DNA of 64,000 nucleotides from Sporobolomyces roseus (Eukaryota > Basidiomycota > Microbotryomycetes > Sporidiobolales > Sporidiobolaceae), in assembly GCA_016617785.1 (NCBI GenBank), contig JADILM010000007.1, positions 620,001 through 684,000 on the forward strand. The letters are read 5' to 3'. This document shows, piece after piece, positions 34,196-49,955 of this stretch. Position 1 is the first letter of the stretch. Each line of letters opens with the position of its first letter. A program made the translations under genes and the position numbers. The notes beneath the pieces are model-generated. The model saw nothing but the letters and a program-made list of their open reading frames with translations, was not told the DNA's origin and ran no database searches.

Positions 34196-36054
34196 TCATC
34201 CGAGTTTCGCACCTGGCGATGATTGTAACTGAGAAGCTTGTTGCGCTCGTAATTGCTTCTCTTGTAGTTCAACTTTGGCGTACCCTGCATTGCCGTCGAT
34301 TAAAGTCAGAATCGAGTCGAAGAGGCGAAAAGGAGAGATTGAGGAACTCACAAGCTCCTCCTCCGAGTGTCAACGAGATTCCCAGTAGGTTCGTTGGGTT
34401 GAGCTGAACGTTGAAGATGACGACAGCCAACAAGATTGACAAGACTTGTTTCACGTTTGCTATAGATGAACAACTCGATCAGCTCGAGCAGCGAAAGAGT
34501 GAATGAGAAACCGATTCGAAGACTCACCAGCAACAGTCATTGTCAAAGCGCTCGTCTTCTTGTTCGCAGAGAAACTGACGACGTTCAACCCAAACGCAAT
34601 CGCGCCATTCACGATCAAAGCGATCGCTTTATGTCTCGTCATTTCCGTCGCACCATAAATCCTGACCCTATCCAACTCTCCACTCCAATACCCAAAGAAG
34701 ACGCACTGCATGAACGCGAGTGGACTCATCCTCACCAACAAATCGAGCGGGTGAAGCTTGAGTCGTCCAACTTGTACTCGATTCGTGATGATCGTTTTCA
34801 GGGCGGCGAGAACGGTTCCTAGGAGAGTGAGGAAGAATCCCCACGCTGTAGAAGAGTAGTCGCCGTAAGTAGCGAATCCGACTCCCATGATGACTGGGAT
34901 CAGGGAGAAATAGGTTTGACGAGAGTGTCGTTTGCGATAGAGGAGGATCGAAAGTCCGATGGTGAAAAGTGGTGTCATCGCTCGAACTACTTGATGGAAC
35001 TGTGTATGTCGACAGCTTCTCATCGTCAGTTGATGACAACGCCGAGATAGGGAGAGAGCGAGAAACGCACAGGAATCGAAACGAGATGCAGAGATAAATT
35101 CGAAACTGCGATATTGATGGTATAAAGTCCCGAGAATGCAATCATGACTCCATTCTCCTTCGTCGTCAATCTCGCCTGAGTAAAGTACCCTCTACTCAAC
35201 GCAAACTGAGTTCCAATCGTCCCGCTCAACATCTGAATCGCCGTCAAAGTCCAAGGGAACGGGAAACCTTGCAAGACGAGTTTGTTGAACAGAGTGAGGC
35301 CCAAATTGAAAGCGAAATAGAGGAGGAGCCATGCTGTCGGTGTATCGAATCTTTGAACGAGTGAAGAAGGGATCGGAGAACCGGATTGTCGAGAAGAGAG
35401 TAAGGCGTGAGTTCCGACTGAGTAAGCAGGTGAATGCTTCCCTCCTCCTCCTGCTCCTCCTCCTGGCGAAGATCCTCCTCCCGTCAGTTGCCGACTACCG
35501 AGTACTGATCCTTTCGAAGTATGTAACGATCCATTCCGGCTGTAACCAGGGTACGCTGAACTTGAGAAAGCAGCTTCTGATTGAGGACTCGAACTTATCG
35601 ATATCGACGAGTAAAGGTTCTGAGGTTCGGCTGTTGGGTGTGTTGGAGGAGGAGGGGATTGGTACTGTGCGTTCTCGGCGTAGGAAGGGTGAATTTGGGA
35701 AGGGGAGAGTGGAGGAACAGTTTGGGAAGATTGAGCAGGTCGAAGGTGATCTGGTTGAACGGCATTTGCATCGAATGGCCAGGTCGGCGTGTTGCCTGTC
35801 GTGTTGCCTGTTCGCTTATCGTCATCCATCGGGATGTACAGGGAAGAAGGTCGAGGGGCTCGAGAGCCAGAGGAGGAGGAATTTTGGGTGTGATGTTGAG
35901 GATTTGTCTGTGGGGGGTTCGAGGCAGAGCTCTGATAGCTTCCGCCGCCGTATGTGTTGAACGAAGGAGATTGCGAGGAAGAAGAGGAAGTAAGTGGTGC
36001 GAAAGGATCAAAAGATCGTTTCTCTGGAGAGGAAGAGGAAGGTTGGGAAGCCAT
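34196..36054 (-). CDS. TPT/nucleotide-sugar transporter family membrane protein
   Basis: This drug/metabolite-transporter superfamily includes triose-phosphate and nucleotide-sugar antiporters of plastid, Golgi and ER membranes. About 240 Ser/Pro/Gln-rich residues (start MASQPSSSSPEKRSFDPF) precede the membrane domain. Membrane segments begin at TAWLLLYFAFNLGLTLFNKL, the typical first helix with the Asn-Lys motif. They continue with WTLTAIQMLSGTIGTQFAL, GLYTINIAVSNLSLHLVSIP, the hallmark FHQVVRAMTPLFTIGLSIL, LIPVIMGVGFATYGD, and WGFFLTLLGTVLAALKTIIT. Later helices include LSILLAVVIFNVQLNPTNLL. The C terminus is short and ends SSPGAKLG. The substrate cannot be told from sequence. The long disordered N terminus is unusual for the family but common in fungal members. 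Confidence 0.87.
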
Positions 36055-36963
36055 GAAGCGAGTAGGCGGAGTGTTCGCTGATGTAGGAAGTTGGTAGATA
36101 GCTTCTGACGGTTCTTCTTCGGAGTAGACGAGTTGAGAAGATTTGAACTAATCCGGTTCTGCTTCCGGATGGAAAGAGGTGGAACGTGACGTGTTTGTGA
36201 GGAAGAGGGTAGAGGGATCTGGGTACTGAGGGTGGTAGAGACTCGAAGGTTGGCCTAGAGTCGAGGGAAGATGGGAAGATGAGGAGGGAAGATGAAGAGG
36301 AGCGTGTTTTGCGCTAAAACGAAGAGACGTGGGATCGAGTTACTGAGGGGCAAGGAGAGGAGCTGATCAGAGTACTCGCTGGCCGACGCGGTCGTTTGCT
36401 TGCGTCCGGGGTCGAGAGGTTCGAAGGTTAGAGATTCTAAAATTGATGAGAGGCGAGTTGAATCAGAGAGATTGACTGATCGATTGGCCGATAGTCGAAT
36501 GAGGTTGAATCTGACTGTGAAGCAGAAGTCAGTGACTACTCTGAAGAGAGATGGGGGAGTAAAGGGAAGAGGATGAACAATTCGCAGTTTATGCCGAAGT
36601 CGATCAACTTTCCCAGACTCACAGAGGCTTCAATAGCGTTTCGACGAGCTGCAAGCGAAGAGAAAACGAAAGAATGAAACGAAGTTGCAGAGAAGAGAAA
36701 GGGAAAGAGAGGTTGTGCGTTCAATTTCTTGCGCAAGCTCCTCTCCTTTGTTCCCGATTCAGCCCTTTCGCATCTCCGCGCAACAGTCGACACAAAGAGA
36801 GACGAGAGGAAAAGAAAGAAAGGTATCGATACCACGGGCAAGCAAAGAAGACGTAAAAGATTGACGAGAGAGAACGAAAAAGAAAGAAAAGAACGACTTC
36901 GTGAGTATGTAAGCGGGGGTGATGAGGTACAACGATGGAGGCGTAGAGGTGGATGGTATGCTA
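36055..36963. other. Intergenic upstream of the transporter, downstream of SEC23
   Basis: This 909-bp stretch contains SEC23 3' UTR and the transporter promoter. Open frames exist on the minus strand (for example 36536-37231, which overlaps the SEC23 end) but they have no family resemblance. No RNA gene seen. Confidence 0.5.
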
Positions 36964-40252
<3,289 letters not shown>

Positions 40253-40800
40253 ATGCATTCGACTCTCTCACTCCTCTCGAAAGCCTCTCGGATGCCACTA
40301 GTATCCAAACAAGCCAACAAGAACTTCTACAAAGGTACCCCTCTTCTACTCCCTCTCTCTCTCCTCGTTCTCACAAGTATTTTCGCTGATCCTCCTCAGT
40401 CTCTCTTTCTCTCCAGGTACTGGTTCATTACCTGGTCTCGGTCCGAAACGACAAGGACGACATGCGACACGATCCAAAGCTCCTTACCTTCTCATGCCTG
40501 AACGAATGAGATCTTTTGTCGTACCCGCTTCATTGGAAACTACTGATGTAAGTTTTTTCTCTTTCTTCCCCCCTCTCATTACTAGTCAGAGTGTGCTGAT
40601 CATTTGAGGGATGTGAGAGGATCTAGTTGAAACCGTATGTAGGGAAGGAAGTCAAGATTGATACGAGGGATGGAACTTGGCCAGTTGCGGATAGCAAGAA
40701 AGATTTGTATTCGAAACGAGGAGGGTTGTTTGGAGAGAAAGGGTTCGATGGGAGGTATTACATTCAATTGGCAGAGTTCATGAAGGAGAATAAACAATGA
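40253..40800 (+). CDS. Mitochondrial large-subunit ribosomal protein mL41 (Mrpl27)
   Basis: Component of the mitochondrial 54S ribosomal subunit. It starts MHSTLSLLSKASRMPLVSKQ, compatible with a mitochondrial targeting sequence. The family motif KQANKNFYKGTGS is followed by GLGPKRQGRHATRSKAPYLL and MRSFVVPASLETTDLKPYVG. The match to the yeast sequence around TTKQGNKTMYKGTR and FELKPYV supports the call. Two introns split it, and the second exon joins with phase G|GT. The C terminus ends QLAEFMKENKQ. Short length (about 120 residues) fits the family. Confidence 0.85.
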
Positions 40801-41204
40801 GGGGTGCTCTGACTAGTGCGAGGAAATGGAGGGAAGGAAAGGGGAATCTCGAGGTCCTCTTGTATTGTAGCTATAGGTTTCCGCTTACTCTTTTTGCATT
40901 CGTCGTTATATATCGCAATCACTCACGTCGATCGCTACCTGCGAGGGCTTTCGAGTGCCGGTCTCCCTACACTGTACGAGAGCGGGAGGCTAGGCAAGCT
41001 CTCTTTCTTCGCTTTCAGGGTTTCATTCATCGCTTCCTTCTTCCTTCCTTGGGCCTCTCTCTGCGCTGCCAAATCTTCTCTGTCATACTAGAGAGACACT
41101 GCGCTGTCACAGCTCTTCTTTGCATCGAGTTGAATAGTCGACTATTTATTTCTCCTCTCACTCCGCTCTCTCCATTCGACTTGTCATTCGACATTCTCAG
41201 AAAC
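40801..41204. other. Intergenic between mL41 and the Sos7-like gene
   Basis: Open frames in this pyrimidine-rich stretch (for example 40797-41372) give no recognisable domain. It probably holds the promoter of the next gene. Confidence 0.45.
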
Positions 41205-42827
41205 ATGACTTCTACCTCATCAGATGCCTCTACAATACTCCTAGATCGTACCAACGCGTACCTTTCTCTCTCTCCTGCCTCTCCCAGCTCCCCGACTGAT
41301 TGTTTATTGATCTTTCCTTTTTTAGTTTACTCGATTCATTCACTTCACACCCTTTCACTTCTACCAAGTTGACCTCGTCAATCCCGATCAAATCAATCTC
41401 TGCGTATTCTACTACTGGGGGAGGAGGTCACACGGAGAATTTGACGAGAACAACAACTGGAGGAGGGTATGATCAAACTGGAATGAGTGAAGAAGGTTTA
41501 ATCATGGATCAAGATGATAGGAATCGTGCGAAAGAAGATCTAAAGGATTTCAAGGTACGTTCTCTGTTCCTCTGAGTTAGTGATGGAAGTGATGTTGATT
41601 GATTCGTTTTGAGGAGAGTAGGATAGGATTTCTACTTTGAAGTTCGCGTATTTGGAACAGAACGCTAGGACGGAATTTTTGAATCATGTATTCACTGAGA
41701 TGGATGAGAATGAACAAGTACTACCGATTCCGAAAGAAGCGAATCAAGAGATTAGTGCGTTCTCTTTCTCTCGCTGTCCATCTCGAATTACAAGAGTGCT
41801 GATGAGCAGTTGAGGATTGAGACAGCCAAGAGGAGGAATGAGATCAAGACGAGTTTGAGGGCTAAGAAACAACGATGTCAGGAATTGGAGGAAGCGATTC
41901 GAAAAGAAGCGGAATCTCTCGAAGAACGTACGTCTCCAATCTCGCTTCAGCTCTCCAAAATAACAATGGGCTGATGTCATCCAGGAAGTGTACAGCTATG
42001 AGGAAACGGAAAGCTGAAGCAGAGCATGCTGCGAGATTGGTTCAGGAATGCGAAGCGATGGAAACTGAAATCGCGATGCTCAAGAACAAGAGATCTCCGA
42101 CCGAGGTGGGTTAGTTGCGAATCTGATCTGTACCTCATACTGATCGAATTTCGCCACGTTTCCACAGCGAATGACCCTGGATCAAGCCCTATCGACGGTC
42201 GATTCTCAATTATCCCAAATCACTGAATACGGACAACGAACGATCGAAGCTGAGAAGGAGATGAAAGAGCAACTGAGACCTAGGATCAAGCAGGCGAAAC
42301 TAGGGAACGAGAGATTGAGTAATACGGTCGGAGGATTGGAGAGGGAGAAGAGGGAACGAGAGGAGAAAGGTGGAGGTGGAATCGATGAGCGAGCTGAAGG
42401 TGGTTGTGAATGGTCAGTCTCTACCTCTCTTCCATCCGTGCAGAATTTTCTCGTACTAATCGAGGTAGTTTTGTCGAGATTGACAGGGTTGAGAACGCTA
42501 CGAAGTTATACAAGAGCTTGTTAGGAATCGACGAAACATTCGCTTTAGGAGGTACACCACCAACTTCGCTCTTGATCTCGTTCAACATCGTCAAAGGGAC
42601 CGGCAAGAAGTCTCTCTCGATTCAACTAGGTCCAGGAGGAAGGATGACTGGTGCAAAGGTGCGTTGCTCTCACTTTTCGAATCTGCTTGATCGCTAGCTG
42701 ATGTGAACAGTTCGGGCATGTACAGCTCGTCGATAGTTCAGAGAGTATACAAGATCTAGTAGACGCTTACTTACCGAGTCAAGATCTCAGAGGGTTGATT
42801 CAAGAAGTTCGAATTCGACTCCTCTAA
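41205..42827 (+). CDS. Coiled-coil kinetochore protein, Sos7-like
   Basis: Sos7 (partner of Spc7/KNL1) is an outer-kinetochore coiled-coil protein. The first exon encodes MTSTSSDASTILLDRTN and joins in frame to ALLDSFTSHPF. The most telling stretch is RAKEDLKDFKDRISTLKFAY followed by LEQNARTEFLNHVFTE, which resembles the N-terminal helical region of the Sos7 family. Long heptad-like helices follow (KCTAMRKRKAEAEHAARLVQ, LSQITEYGQRTIEAEKEMKE). The C terminus is a small globular region, LGGTPPTSLLISFNIVKGTG and QLVDSSESIQDLVDAYLPSQ, ending RIRLL, perhaps an RWD-like fold. Other kinetochore coiled-coil subunits (Kre28, Spc25) are alternatives. About seven introns are present. Confidence 0.6.
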
Positions 42828-43196
42828 CAGATGTACGCACTCGATCTGTCACTCGCCCATTAGCTGTACTCTTCACTACTATCTCTCTCATGTTGTCAAT
42901 ATCAAGTTGTCCGTCTATTCTTTCCAAAAGCCGAAAAGTGGGTCCCAAAGGTTCTTCGGAGTTGCCGCGGTTCTCGCTCGCTCCTCTTTCTTCATCCCCT
43001 TGCAGCTGCTCCTCTCTCTCTCTCTTCCTTCTTCTTTCTTCTCGTTCTCCAACAGTGAACCTTTCTCGTTCTATCGCTCTTTCCAGCCAAACGCATTCAA
43101 GCTCATCCTCTCCCTCATTTACTCAAATCACCCGAACCCCCCTCTCTCACCCACCCACCTCGCGCTATCTCCTACCTCGGCAATCGGCAACTAACG
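42828..43196. other. Intergenic upstream of the membrane glycoprotein gene
   Basis: CT-rich promoter-like sequence. No feature recognised. Confidence 0.45.
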
Positions 43197-45095
43197 ATGA
43201 AACGACTTTTCAGTCTCTTACAGCTCTTGACGCTGTCTCTCACTCTCAGCGAGACTCTCGCGGCCCCAGCGGCTCAACATACTGATGCACCAATCATTAC
43301 TCGGGTGTTGGAGAAGCGGAAAGATGATGTGTGAGTCTCTTCTGCCGTCGTATCCGAAGACAGAACGTCGACTGATAAGATGGTTACGAGGTTGGCAGGA
43401 TCGTCAATATCGGAGCGGTGACGACGCAAACTACGGTCTTGACTACCGCTGTGCCTACTACGTGCGTCGATTATCGTATACCAGACTATCGATTTCGAGT
43501 TGACTGATCTCGGTCTCTTGCGGCACAGCGTTTTCGTCGAATTCACAAGTAACGCTCACTTCCTTTCTCTGTTCGACCCTGAGAGACTCACCGATGGTAC
43601 TGACGAGGTACTCTCGACGACAACGAACAGCTGAAGGGAAAGTGATCACGTCTACGATGATTTCGACCGAAATCCAGAAATTGAAAACTACACTCGTACG
43701 TTCGACCTCGTCTTCAGCCTCTGTAATCACCGGATGTTGACCAGACAGAGCGCACAGACTCAAACTGCCATGTGGGTGAACTTCCTTCTCAGTTATCTGC
43801 TTTGCTCTGACTGTCGGAGAAGGAATCCTCCACAGCGAAACTCAAATCGTGAAAGAGACCGTTCAAGAAGGAGTAACGATTCCCGTCACTCTCACAACAA
43901 GCAAGCTCGATTTCTCTTACTTATCTCCTCGGTATTGCCGAGCTGACAATGGCTGACCTCGAGCTTAGCTGGCTACGAACTCGACATTGAAACTCAGATT
44001 GTTCAAGTTCAATCTACGGTTCTCGAGACTCAGGTCAATGTCGTCACGAACACAATTCTGGGTATACCAATGGTCGAAAACGAGACTCTTGTTATTACGG
44101 GAGATAAACCTCAGAAAACGACGTGCGTTCTCTCACTCCTTCAGCCTGTGAACTCTCGTTGACGGCTGGATTCGTGGGTGGCGCGCAGTACGAACGAAGG
44201 ACAAGAGAAACCGACTGCGTCTGTTACAGACCAGGAAGAATCTGCCGAATCGAAATCGCAAGATGATGGTCAATATCGACCTGAATCGACGACTTCTCCT
44301 TCTGCCCCCAATCCATCTGCGACAATCGGGACGTGAGCCTTCATCGGACTCAACGTCGCTGTGCGGACGAGCACTGATGTTGACGTTCTTTCGGGTTCGC
44401 AGGAGCGTCGATTTGAACAATACTGCCAACGCAGATGCAGACGCGGATTCAGATGCCTCTGCAGCTGCCGACAATGACAACATTAATCAGAACTCGAACT
44501 CTGTGAACGTCACTATGTCGACCAGTGAAGAGAAAGGGGACGCTTCAGATCCTTGGTATTCTCAAGGTAATAACGGTTGGTAGTGAGCTCCCATTGCATT
44601 CATCACTCGCCACTCCACTCGATGGCGACTGACGTCTCGTAACTTCGGCTTGCAGTATCGGAGGTGGTTTGGCTATCGTCATCCTGTTGATCATTGGAAT
44701 CATAATCATCGGTGTTTGTGCCGGAGGCAAGAGCTTAAGCGGAGGTCGGGGAGGAGGAGGATACTCGGGCACTCCGGTACGTCCCCCCTCCCTCCACCTG
44801 ACCCTCTCACGAGCTGACAAACTACGCTTTCCTCCAGTCTCAGCAATCAGTCGTGTTCACGGGCGCTTCTCCTCAAACTCAACCTCGTATGCAAGGAGGT
44901 ATGGATTCGAAACCCGTCGTGTCCTCCCTCGCAAGACCTAAACGAAAAGCGTACGCTCGAGTCGGAGGAAACGATGAGTTGAGTAGCGACTTGTCGGAGT
45001 CCAGCGAAGAAGAGAAACCGAAGTCGAGGAGGAGTAACAGTGTGAGGAGTAACGCAAGTGTAAGGAGCGGTGGCTCGAGGTCGTCGAGAAGATGA
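43197..45095 (+). CDS. Secreted/type I membrane glycoprotein, function unknown
   Basis: I do not recognise the family. The start MKRLFSLLQLLTLSLTLSET followed by LAAPAAQ is a clear signal peptide. LEKRKDD about 20 residues later is a candidate Kex2 cleavage site. The extracellular part is rich in Thr, Val and Ser, with many short beta-type segments such as GAVTTQTTVLTTAVPTT, QVQSTVLETQVNVVTN and an Asp/Ala/Asn-rich stretch before the membrane. One transmembrane helix, GGGLAIVILLIIGIIIIGVC, is followed by a Gly-rich and then acidic, Ser/Arg-rich cytoplasmic tail ending SGGSRSSRR. The layout recalls cell-wall stress sensors (Mid2/Wsc types), but no WSC domain is visible. Several exon boundaries in the middle are uncertain. 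Confidence 0.6.
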
Positions 45096-45368
45096 GCTGA
45101 GTGAGAAGGTGGACATGGAGATAAAGAGGAGAGAGAGAGAGGTTGAGGGAGAGGGAGAGTCTGTCCTGCGAACTCGTTTTTGTTTTTACCTTGTTCTTTC
45201 CATTCACTAGTCTTCTGTTTGGTTTCTCGCTACCTTTCACAAGTAATACTATCTCACTTCCTGACTATCCATCTAGCTCTCATCGATTCGCGAGAGATGG
45301 CCCCCTCTCCAAACTTGCGAAACTCTTCTCTCTTTCTGACATTTCACTTTTTTCAACTTCACTCAATC

Positions 45369-46768
45369 ATGGCGCCACCTCGAACCTCACGAGGCTCCAA
45401 GAATGCACGAGGAGGAGCTGGAGTTGGAGCTGGTAAACGAGGAGGAAGAGGAGGAGGAGGTCGGGATCGATCGACCTATTCTGCCGGAGGATCTGCAGGG
45501 GGAGGGTTCAGTGAGATCCCAAAGAGTGCGGTGGATCAAGATAGTGCCTCAGAAGATGGGGATGGCTTAGGTGAGTCTCTACTTCGTGCTAGGGAACAGG
45601 GAGCGAAGTTTACTGATCTAGAAATTGAGGTCATTTGTAAACAGATGAGGATGGGGATGAGCTCACACGGAGAGTACCAGTAGCTATGTGGGTGAGCTCT
45701 CGTTCTCTCTATCTTATGCTTTGAGTCGAGAGGGAGTGCTGATTTGCTCGTGAGGGTCACAGGATTTCGATCATTGCGATCCGAAGCGATGTAGTGGGAA
45801 GAAGCTAGCGAGGTTACAACTCATGACGGACATGCGAGTAGGGCAAAAGTTTCAAGGGATCGTCATGTCGTGAGCCAACATCGCAATTTCGAGAAACTGT
45901 AGCACGAAACCCGCTAATCTCTTTGCCCTTGTTGCTTCACAGACCGAAAGGCACACAAGTCGTCTCGCCGTCAGACAGAGAAATCGTCGATATACATGGA
46001 GTGGCAGTCGTCGAGTGTAGTTGGGCAAGATTGGACGAGATTCCATTTCAAAAGATCAGATCTCCTCACGAGCGGATACGTGCGTCTGGATCCGCTATCT
46101 CGAGTCATTCGCCGTCCGTTCAGGAGACTAACTCCCAACGCTCTGACTCGACCACAGTGCCTTACGTTATCGCTACGAATCCAGTGAATTACGGAAAACG
46201 TGCGTTCTCGCTCTTTCTCCTTTGCCTTCCTCACCCACCAACTCACTCCTCACCCTCTCTCTCACAGCGTACAAGCTCAACTGTGTTGAAGCGACAGCTG
46301 CAGCTTTATACATCACGGGATACGATCAACAAGCCGACCTCTTACTCTCGAAGTTCGGTTGGGGACATTCTTTCCTCGAAGTCAATGGTCAGATCATTGA
46401 GCGATACAAGACATGCACGACTCCGGAGAGTGTCATCGAGATGCAAGAGACGATCATTAAAGAAATGGAGGCTCAAGACGATGAAGCTCGTCAGTTCAAC
46501 CTCTCTAACTACCTCTTGCTTGCGAAGAATCACTGACGTTGGTGAATGCTTGGAATCGACAGGTAAACAAAAAGAGCGATTAGAAGAAGAAGGAGATTTA
46601 CTCGTCGAGAATTTCAACCACTCTACCACGAAAGGGCAATCTTGGAGACCTTATCACTCTGGATCTGAGGCTTCAGACTCGGAAGAAGACGAAGAAGAGC
46701 AGGATGAGGAAGAAGAGGATTATGAGGTGGATCGATTGGGCAATCGGATAGAGAAGACTAATCTATAA
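45369..46768 (+). CDS. TSR3: Tsr3, 18S rRNA aminocarboxypropyltransferase
   Basis: Tsr3 transfers the acp group from S-adenosylmethionine to the hypermodified uridine of 18S rRNA late in 40S maturation. The start MAPPRTSRGSKNARGGAG is followed by Gly/Arg repeats. The core reads VAMWDFDHCDPKRCSGKKLA, KFQGIVMSPKGTQVVSPSDR, EIVDIHGVAVVECSWARLDE, PYVIATNPVNYGK, and AYKLNCVEATAAALYITGYD. These are family hallmarks. One splice (ERI|LP near 46080-46157) restores the conserved LPYVIATNP order. The last part has FGWGHSFLEVNGQIIERYKT and an acidic tail ending RIEKTNL. It is convergent with VPS24 with about 85 bp between stop codons. Confidence 0.92.
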
Positions 46769-46852
46769 GAGTGAATACAATATGATCGAATACACCTTTG
46801 AGAAGTAGAAATGTTATAGACACTTCGCGAGAGCAAGAGAAAGAGAGACGCT

Positions 46853-47646
46853 TCAAGAGGATAGGAGCCCTTGAATCGCTCGTTCCATCTCTTGATCTCG
46901 TTCCAATTCTTCCGCTGTCGGTTCTGTCGATTTCGTCTAGGGAGCGCATCTCCTTCGTCAGCGTTCTGCACGATCAGCCGAGTAAGAGAGTATGTACTCA
47001 CTGGTAGATTCCCAACCTTTCCCATTTGTCCCGCTTGACCCAACTTGCCGTCCGTGATCTGCCACAAGACCTTGTCGACTTCTTCCTGAGCCTCTTCCTC
47101 CATCTCCTCATCTTCCCCTTCATCCAATTGTTCCATCGTATCATCCATCATCTCTTGCATGATTCCAGCTTTCATCATTTCCACCGACATCTCCCTCATG
47201 GTTGAACTCAGCTGAGGTACTGAGAGTAACGAATTTGAGGCTTTCATAATTTCCGATGATTGTTGTAAGGTTCCAGTCACTTTCACCATAGCTAACCTCG
47301 CAATTCTAGTCAGTCTTTACTCGACGCTCCAATCAAAGTAAAGGGGAAGTGACAGACCTAGCTGGTGACCTAATTGCATATGAATCGAATTCAGACTCGC
47401 TTTCGAAGTCTGCAACCTCTGTTTCTGTTTCTGACTCCTCACCACCTCCCTAGCCAGTACTTTCGCATTCTTTGTATCCCCCTTCTGAGCCAATTTCTTG
47501 ATCTCGGCTCGTACTTTGTTGGTGGATGAATCGAGTTGATGAATTTCTCGATCTAGGGAACGTGATTGGGATTTCAACGTTGATTGCCATTTACGTACTT
47601 TCTCTTGTGGGGTTGGACCCCAAATTAATCGGTTGATGGATTGCAT
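46853..47646 (-). CDS. VPS24: ESCRT-III subunit Vps24 (CHMP3)
   Basis: Vps24 polymerises with Snf7 to drive multivesicular-body vesicle scission. It starts MQSINRLIWGPTPQEKVRKW and continues QRLQTSKASLNSIHMQLGHQ and VSVEMM-type sequence: SSTMREMSVEMMKAGIMQEM followed by MDDTMEQLDEGED. The basic N-terminal helices and acidic C terminus are typical of ESCRT-III. The protein ends with an MIM1-like helix (ELERDQEMERAIQGLLSS) that would bind Vps4. Two introns interrupt it. A 265-bp divergent space separates it from PIG-S. Confidence 0.9.
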
Positions 47647-47911
47647 TCGGAGAGAGAGAAAGATTAAGAGGGAGGCAAGTTGGAGAGGAAGTGGGGGGGA
47701 GATTGGAGAAGGGATTGGAGAGGAGATCTGAGTAAGCGAGGGCGACTCTCAGGCCTTGCGAGTGGTGCTGAGGTATCCGAGTTCGAGTTAGAGTGGTAGG
47801 TGAGAGTGAGAGATCAAGAGCGAAGTTGACGCATCTCGACCCCTTGAACTCCCACCATTCACTCCAAGCTTCCTTCGCGACTCTAGATGCTCTCAAGATA
47901 GATCCTTCGAC

Positions 47912-49422
47912 ATGTCTGATTCGAAACCAAGTTCACCTAGAGTCGACACTCGAACTCGTCGAATCGTTCTCGGTTCACTTTGGTCAATCTTTTTGATCCT
48001 CGGTTTACCCCTCTGGTGGTACACTACCGCGTTGGAACGTAACCCTTTACCGGCTCAACGGATAAGACAAGCGAAATTAGATTGGAAGGATGTGTTGGCT
48101 CAAGAGGTTCAATCGCAAGGTAACGCTTTCGCTTCCCCCTCTTCGAACTACCTTAATGTTGAGCTGACAGTGTAGATGACGAGGGCGTGTAGATGCGAGA
48201 GTAGTCAAATTCTCACCTCATTACAAACTCGTCTTCAGTCTGTTGAATCAAGATTCTTCAGCTTCGCAATCCCCTCTCCTCTCATGGGATATTCAATCCC
48301 TTCTCTCCCGCAAGTCTCCTCGTTGATCTGACCGTCGCTTCCGCAGAGCTGACCGTCGCTTACTTCTCCGAGACTTTGCAGAACACTTCAAACCTATTTT
48401 ATCCTCCCTCTCGCCTCTTCACAACTTTACGATCGAATCTCAAATCCAATACTTCGCTCCACTCAGCATCAACCTTGATCGACCAGAGGCAGGGAATGGC
48501 ACAAATGTCAAGGAGGACGATGTGAGAGCGTTTGTCAATAACGCAGAATGGAATCTAGGTGAGATTGAACTGTCACTTCGCGCCTTTACGACTCAAGACT
48601 GATGTGCTTCAGCAATCACCTTATCACAGCTTCCGGAACAACGCTAGATCCAGTACTTCATTTCATTCTCTACGTTCCATCCGACTCGAACCGACCCATG
48701 AAAGTCCAAAAACTCGGTTCGTTTTCCTCTCTTCTCGCGTATCTGCTGTCGTCTGACCGTCCCAAACATTCTCCTGCAGATGGTTCCACTACTCAATCAT
48801 TCATCACACCGCAACGAGGTGGACTAACCATCTATAACCCTTCTTCCTTTTCCCCTTCCTCCCTCGACTCATCCTTCCGCACCTTCTCCTCCCAATTCCG
48901 ACGACTGATCGGTCTACCCTCTCACTCCAAATCAGGCGAGATCGAGAGATTGATCGAATCGAGATCGAGTGAGAGTCTGAGGGATGCGCTCGATACTCTA
49001 GGGGATCTAATTAGGCTCACTGAAGAACAACCAAACATGTCCGTAACGAAGCTTGTCCAATCCCGAGTGCTCCTCTCCCTAGATCTCCTCGACCGCGTAC
49101 GGTTTCTCCCTCTTTGCCCCCTCCTCATTCCCTCGCTAACGATTTCTCTCTCCGAATCCAGGCTGGCAAACTCCCCTCGACTCGATCGATCCACCTCATC
49201 TCTCGAGCGCAACAATTAGCGAACCTAGCCTATTTCGATCCCTCCATGTTACCCCTCCTCTATTTCCCTCAAGAACACAAGTACGCCGTTTATACACCAC
49301 TGTTTGGACCAGTCGCTGTACCGCTTGTTGTTGGGTTATTGAAGGAAGTGAGGGAGTGGAGGCAAGGGAGGATGAAGAAACGATCGGAGGAGGAGAAGGG
49401 GAAGGAGGATAAAGTAGATTGA
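47912..49422 (+). CDS. GPI transamidase subunit PIG-S (Gpi17)
   Basis: PIG-S/Gpi17 is a membrane subunit of the ER complex that attaches GPI anchors to proteins. The start MSDSKPSSPRVDTRTRR precedes a membrane segment IVLGSLWSIFLILGLPLWWY, then TTALERNPLPAQRI, the family's conserved beginning. The lumenal domain includes FSPHYKLVFSLLNQDSSASQ, HNFTIESQIQYFAPLSINLD, LHFILYVPSDSNRPM and GLTIYNPSSF. The C-terminal helices have YAVYTPLFGPVAVPLVVGLL, a second membrane segment, and a Lys/Glu-rich tail. About five introns are present. Potential N-glycosylation sites (NFT, NGT) lie in the lumenal part. Confidence 0.85.
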
Positions 49423-49955
49423 GAGGAGTTCATAAGCAATTTTTCGAATACCTCGGTGGATTGTTCATACTGCGATTGAAGAGCCGTAGACCGACTCGTT
49501 GCTCGAGCGACGGCTCGGACAAGTCGATGACAGGATATAGAGCTGGAGGTTTACAGAAATTTGGGAATCACAGGCCTGTATCTTGTCAAACAGGTTCGAA
49601 ATCAGGCTTGTTTCGCGCTGCTTCTCACATTTCTGTCGGAGGGCGGCTTGACTTGGACGTTGCAACGTCGATGCGTTGTCGTGCTTGCGGTTGTTTTGCG
49701 AAGTGATAGCCATCGAGTCAACCGAGAGTAGCAAATAGAAAAAATGGAAACGTCGACTCTCGACTTTGCGAAGAAAACGATTCCAAAGCAGAAGTCTTGT
49801 TCGACGTTTACTTCGTCGTTCGATGGATCCTACTTCGTGAAGATTGCTCGCGAATCACGTTTGAAGAACTAGAGCGATTCCAAACTTTCGTACTCTCTTC
49901 CTCTTTCCTCTCACTTTCTACGCTCAACGTCACCTCACGAACTATAGATCGATCA
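49423..49955. other. Intergenic between PIG-S and the MYND gene
   Basis: No gene recognised. The stretch includes CAGGC-containing short direct repeats near 49570-49610. Confidence 0.45.
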
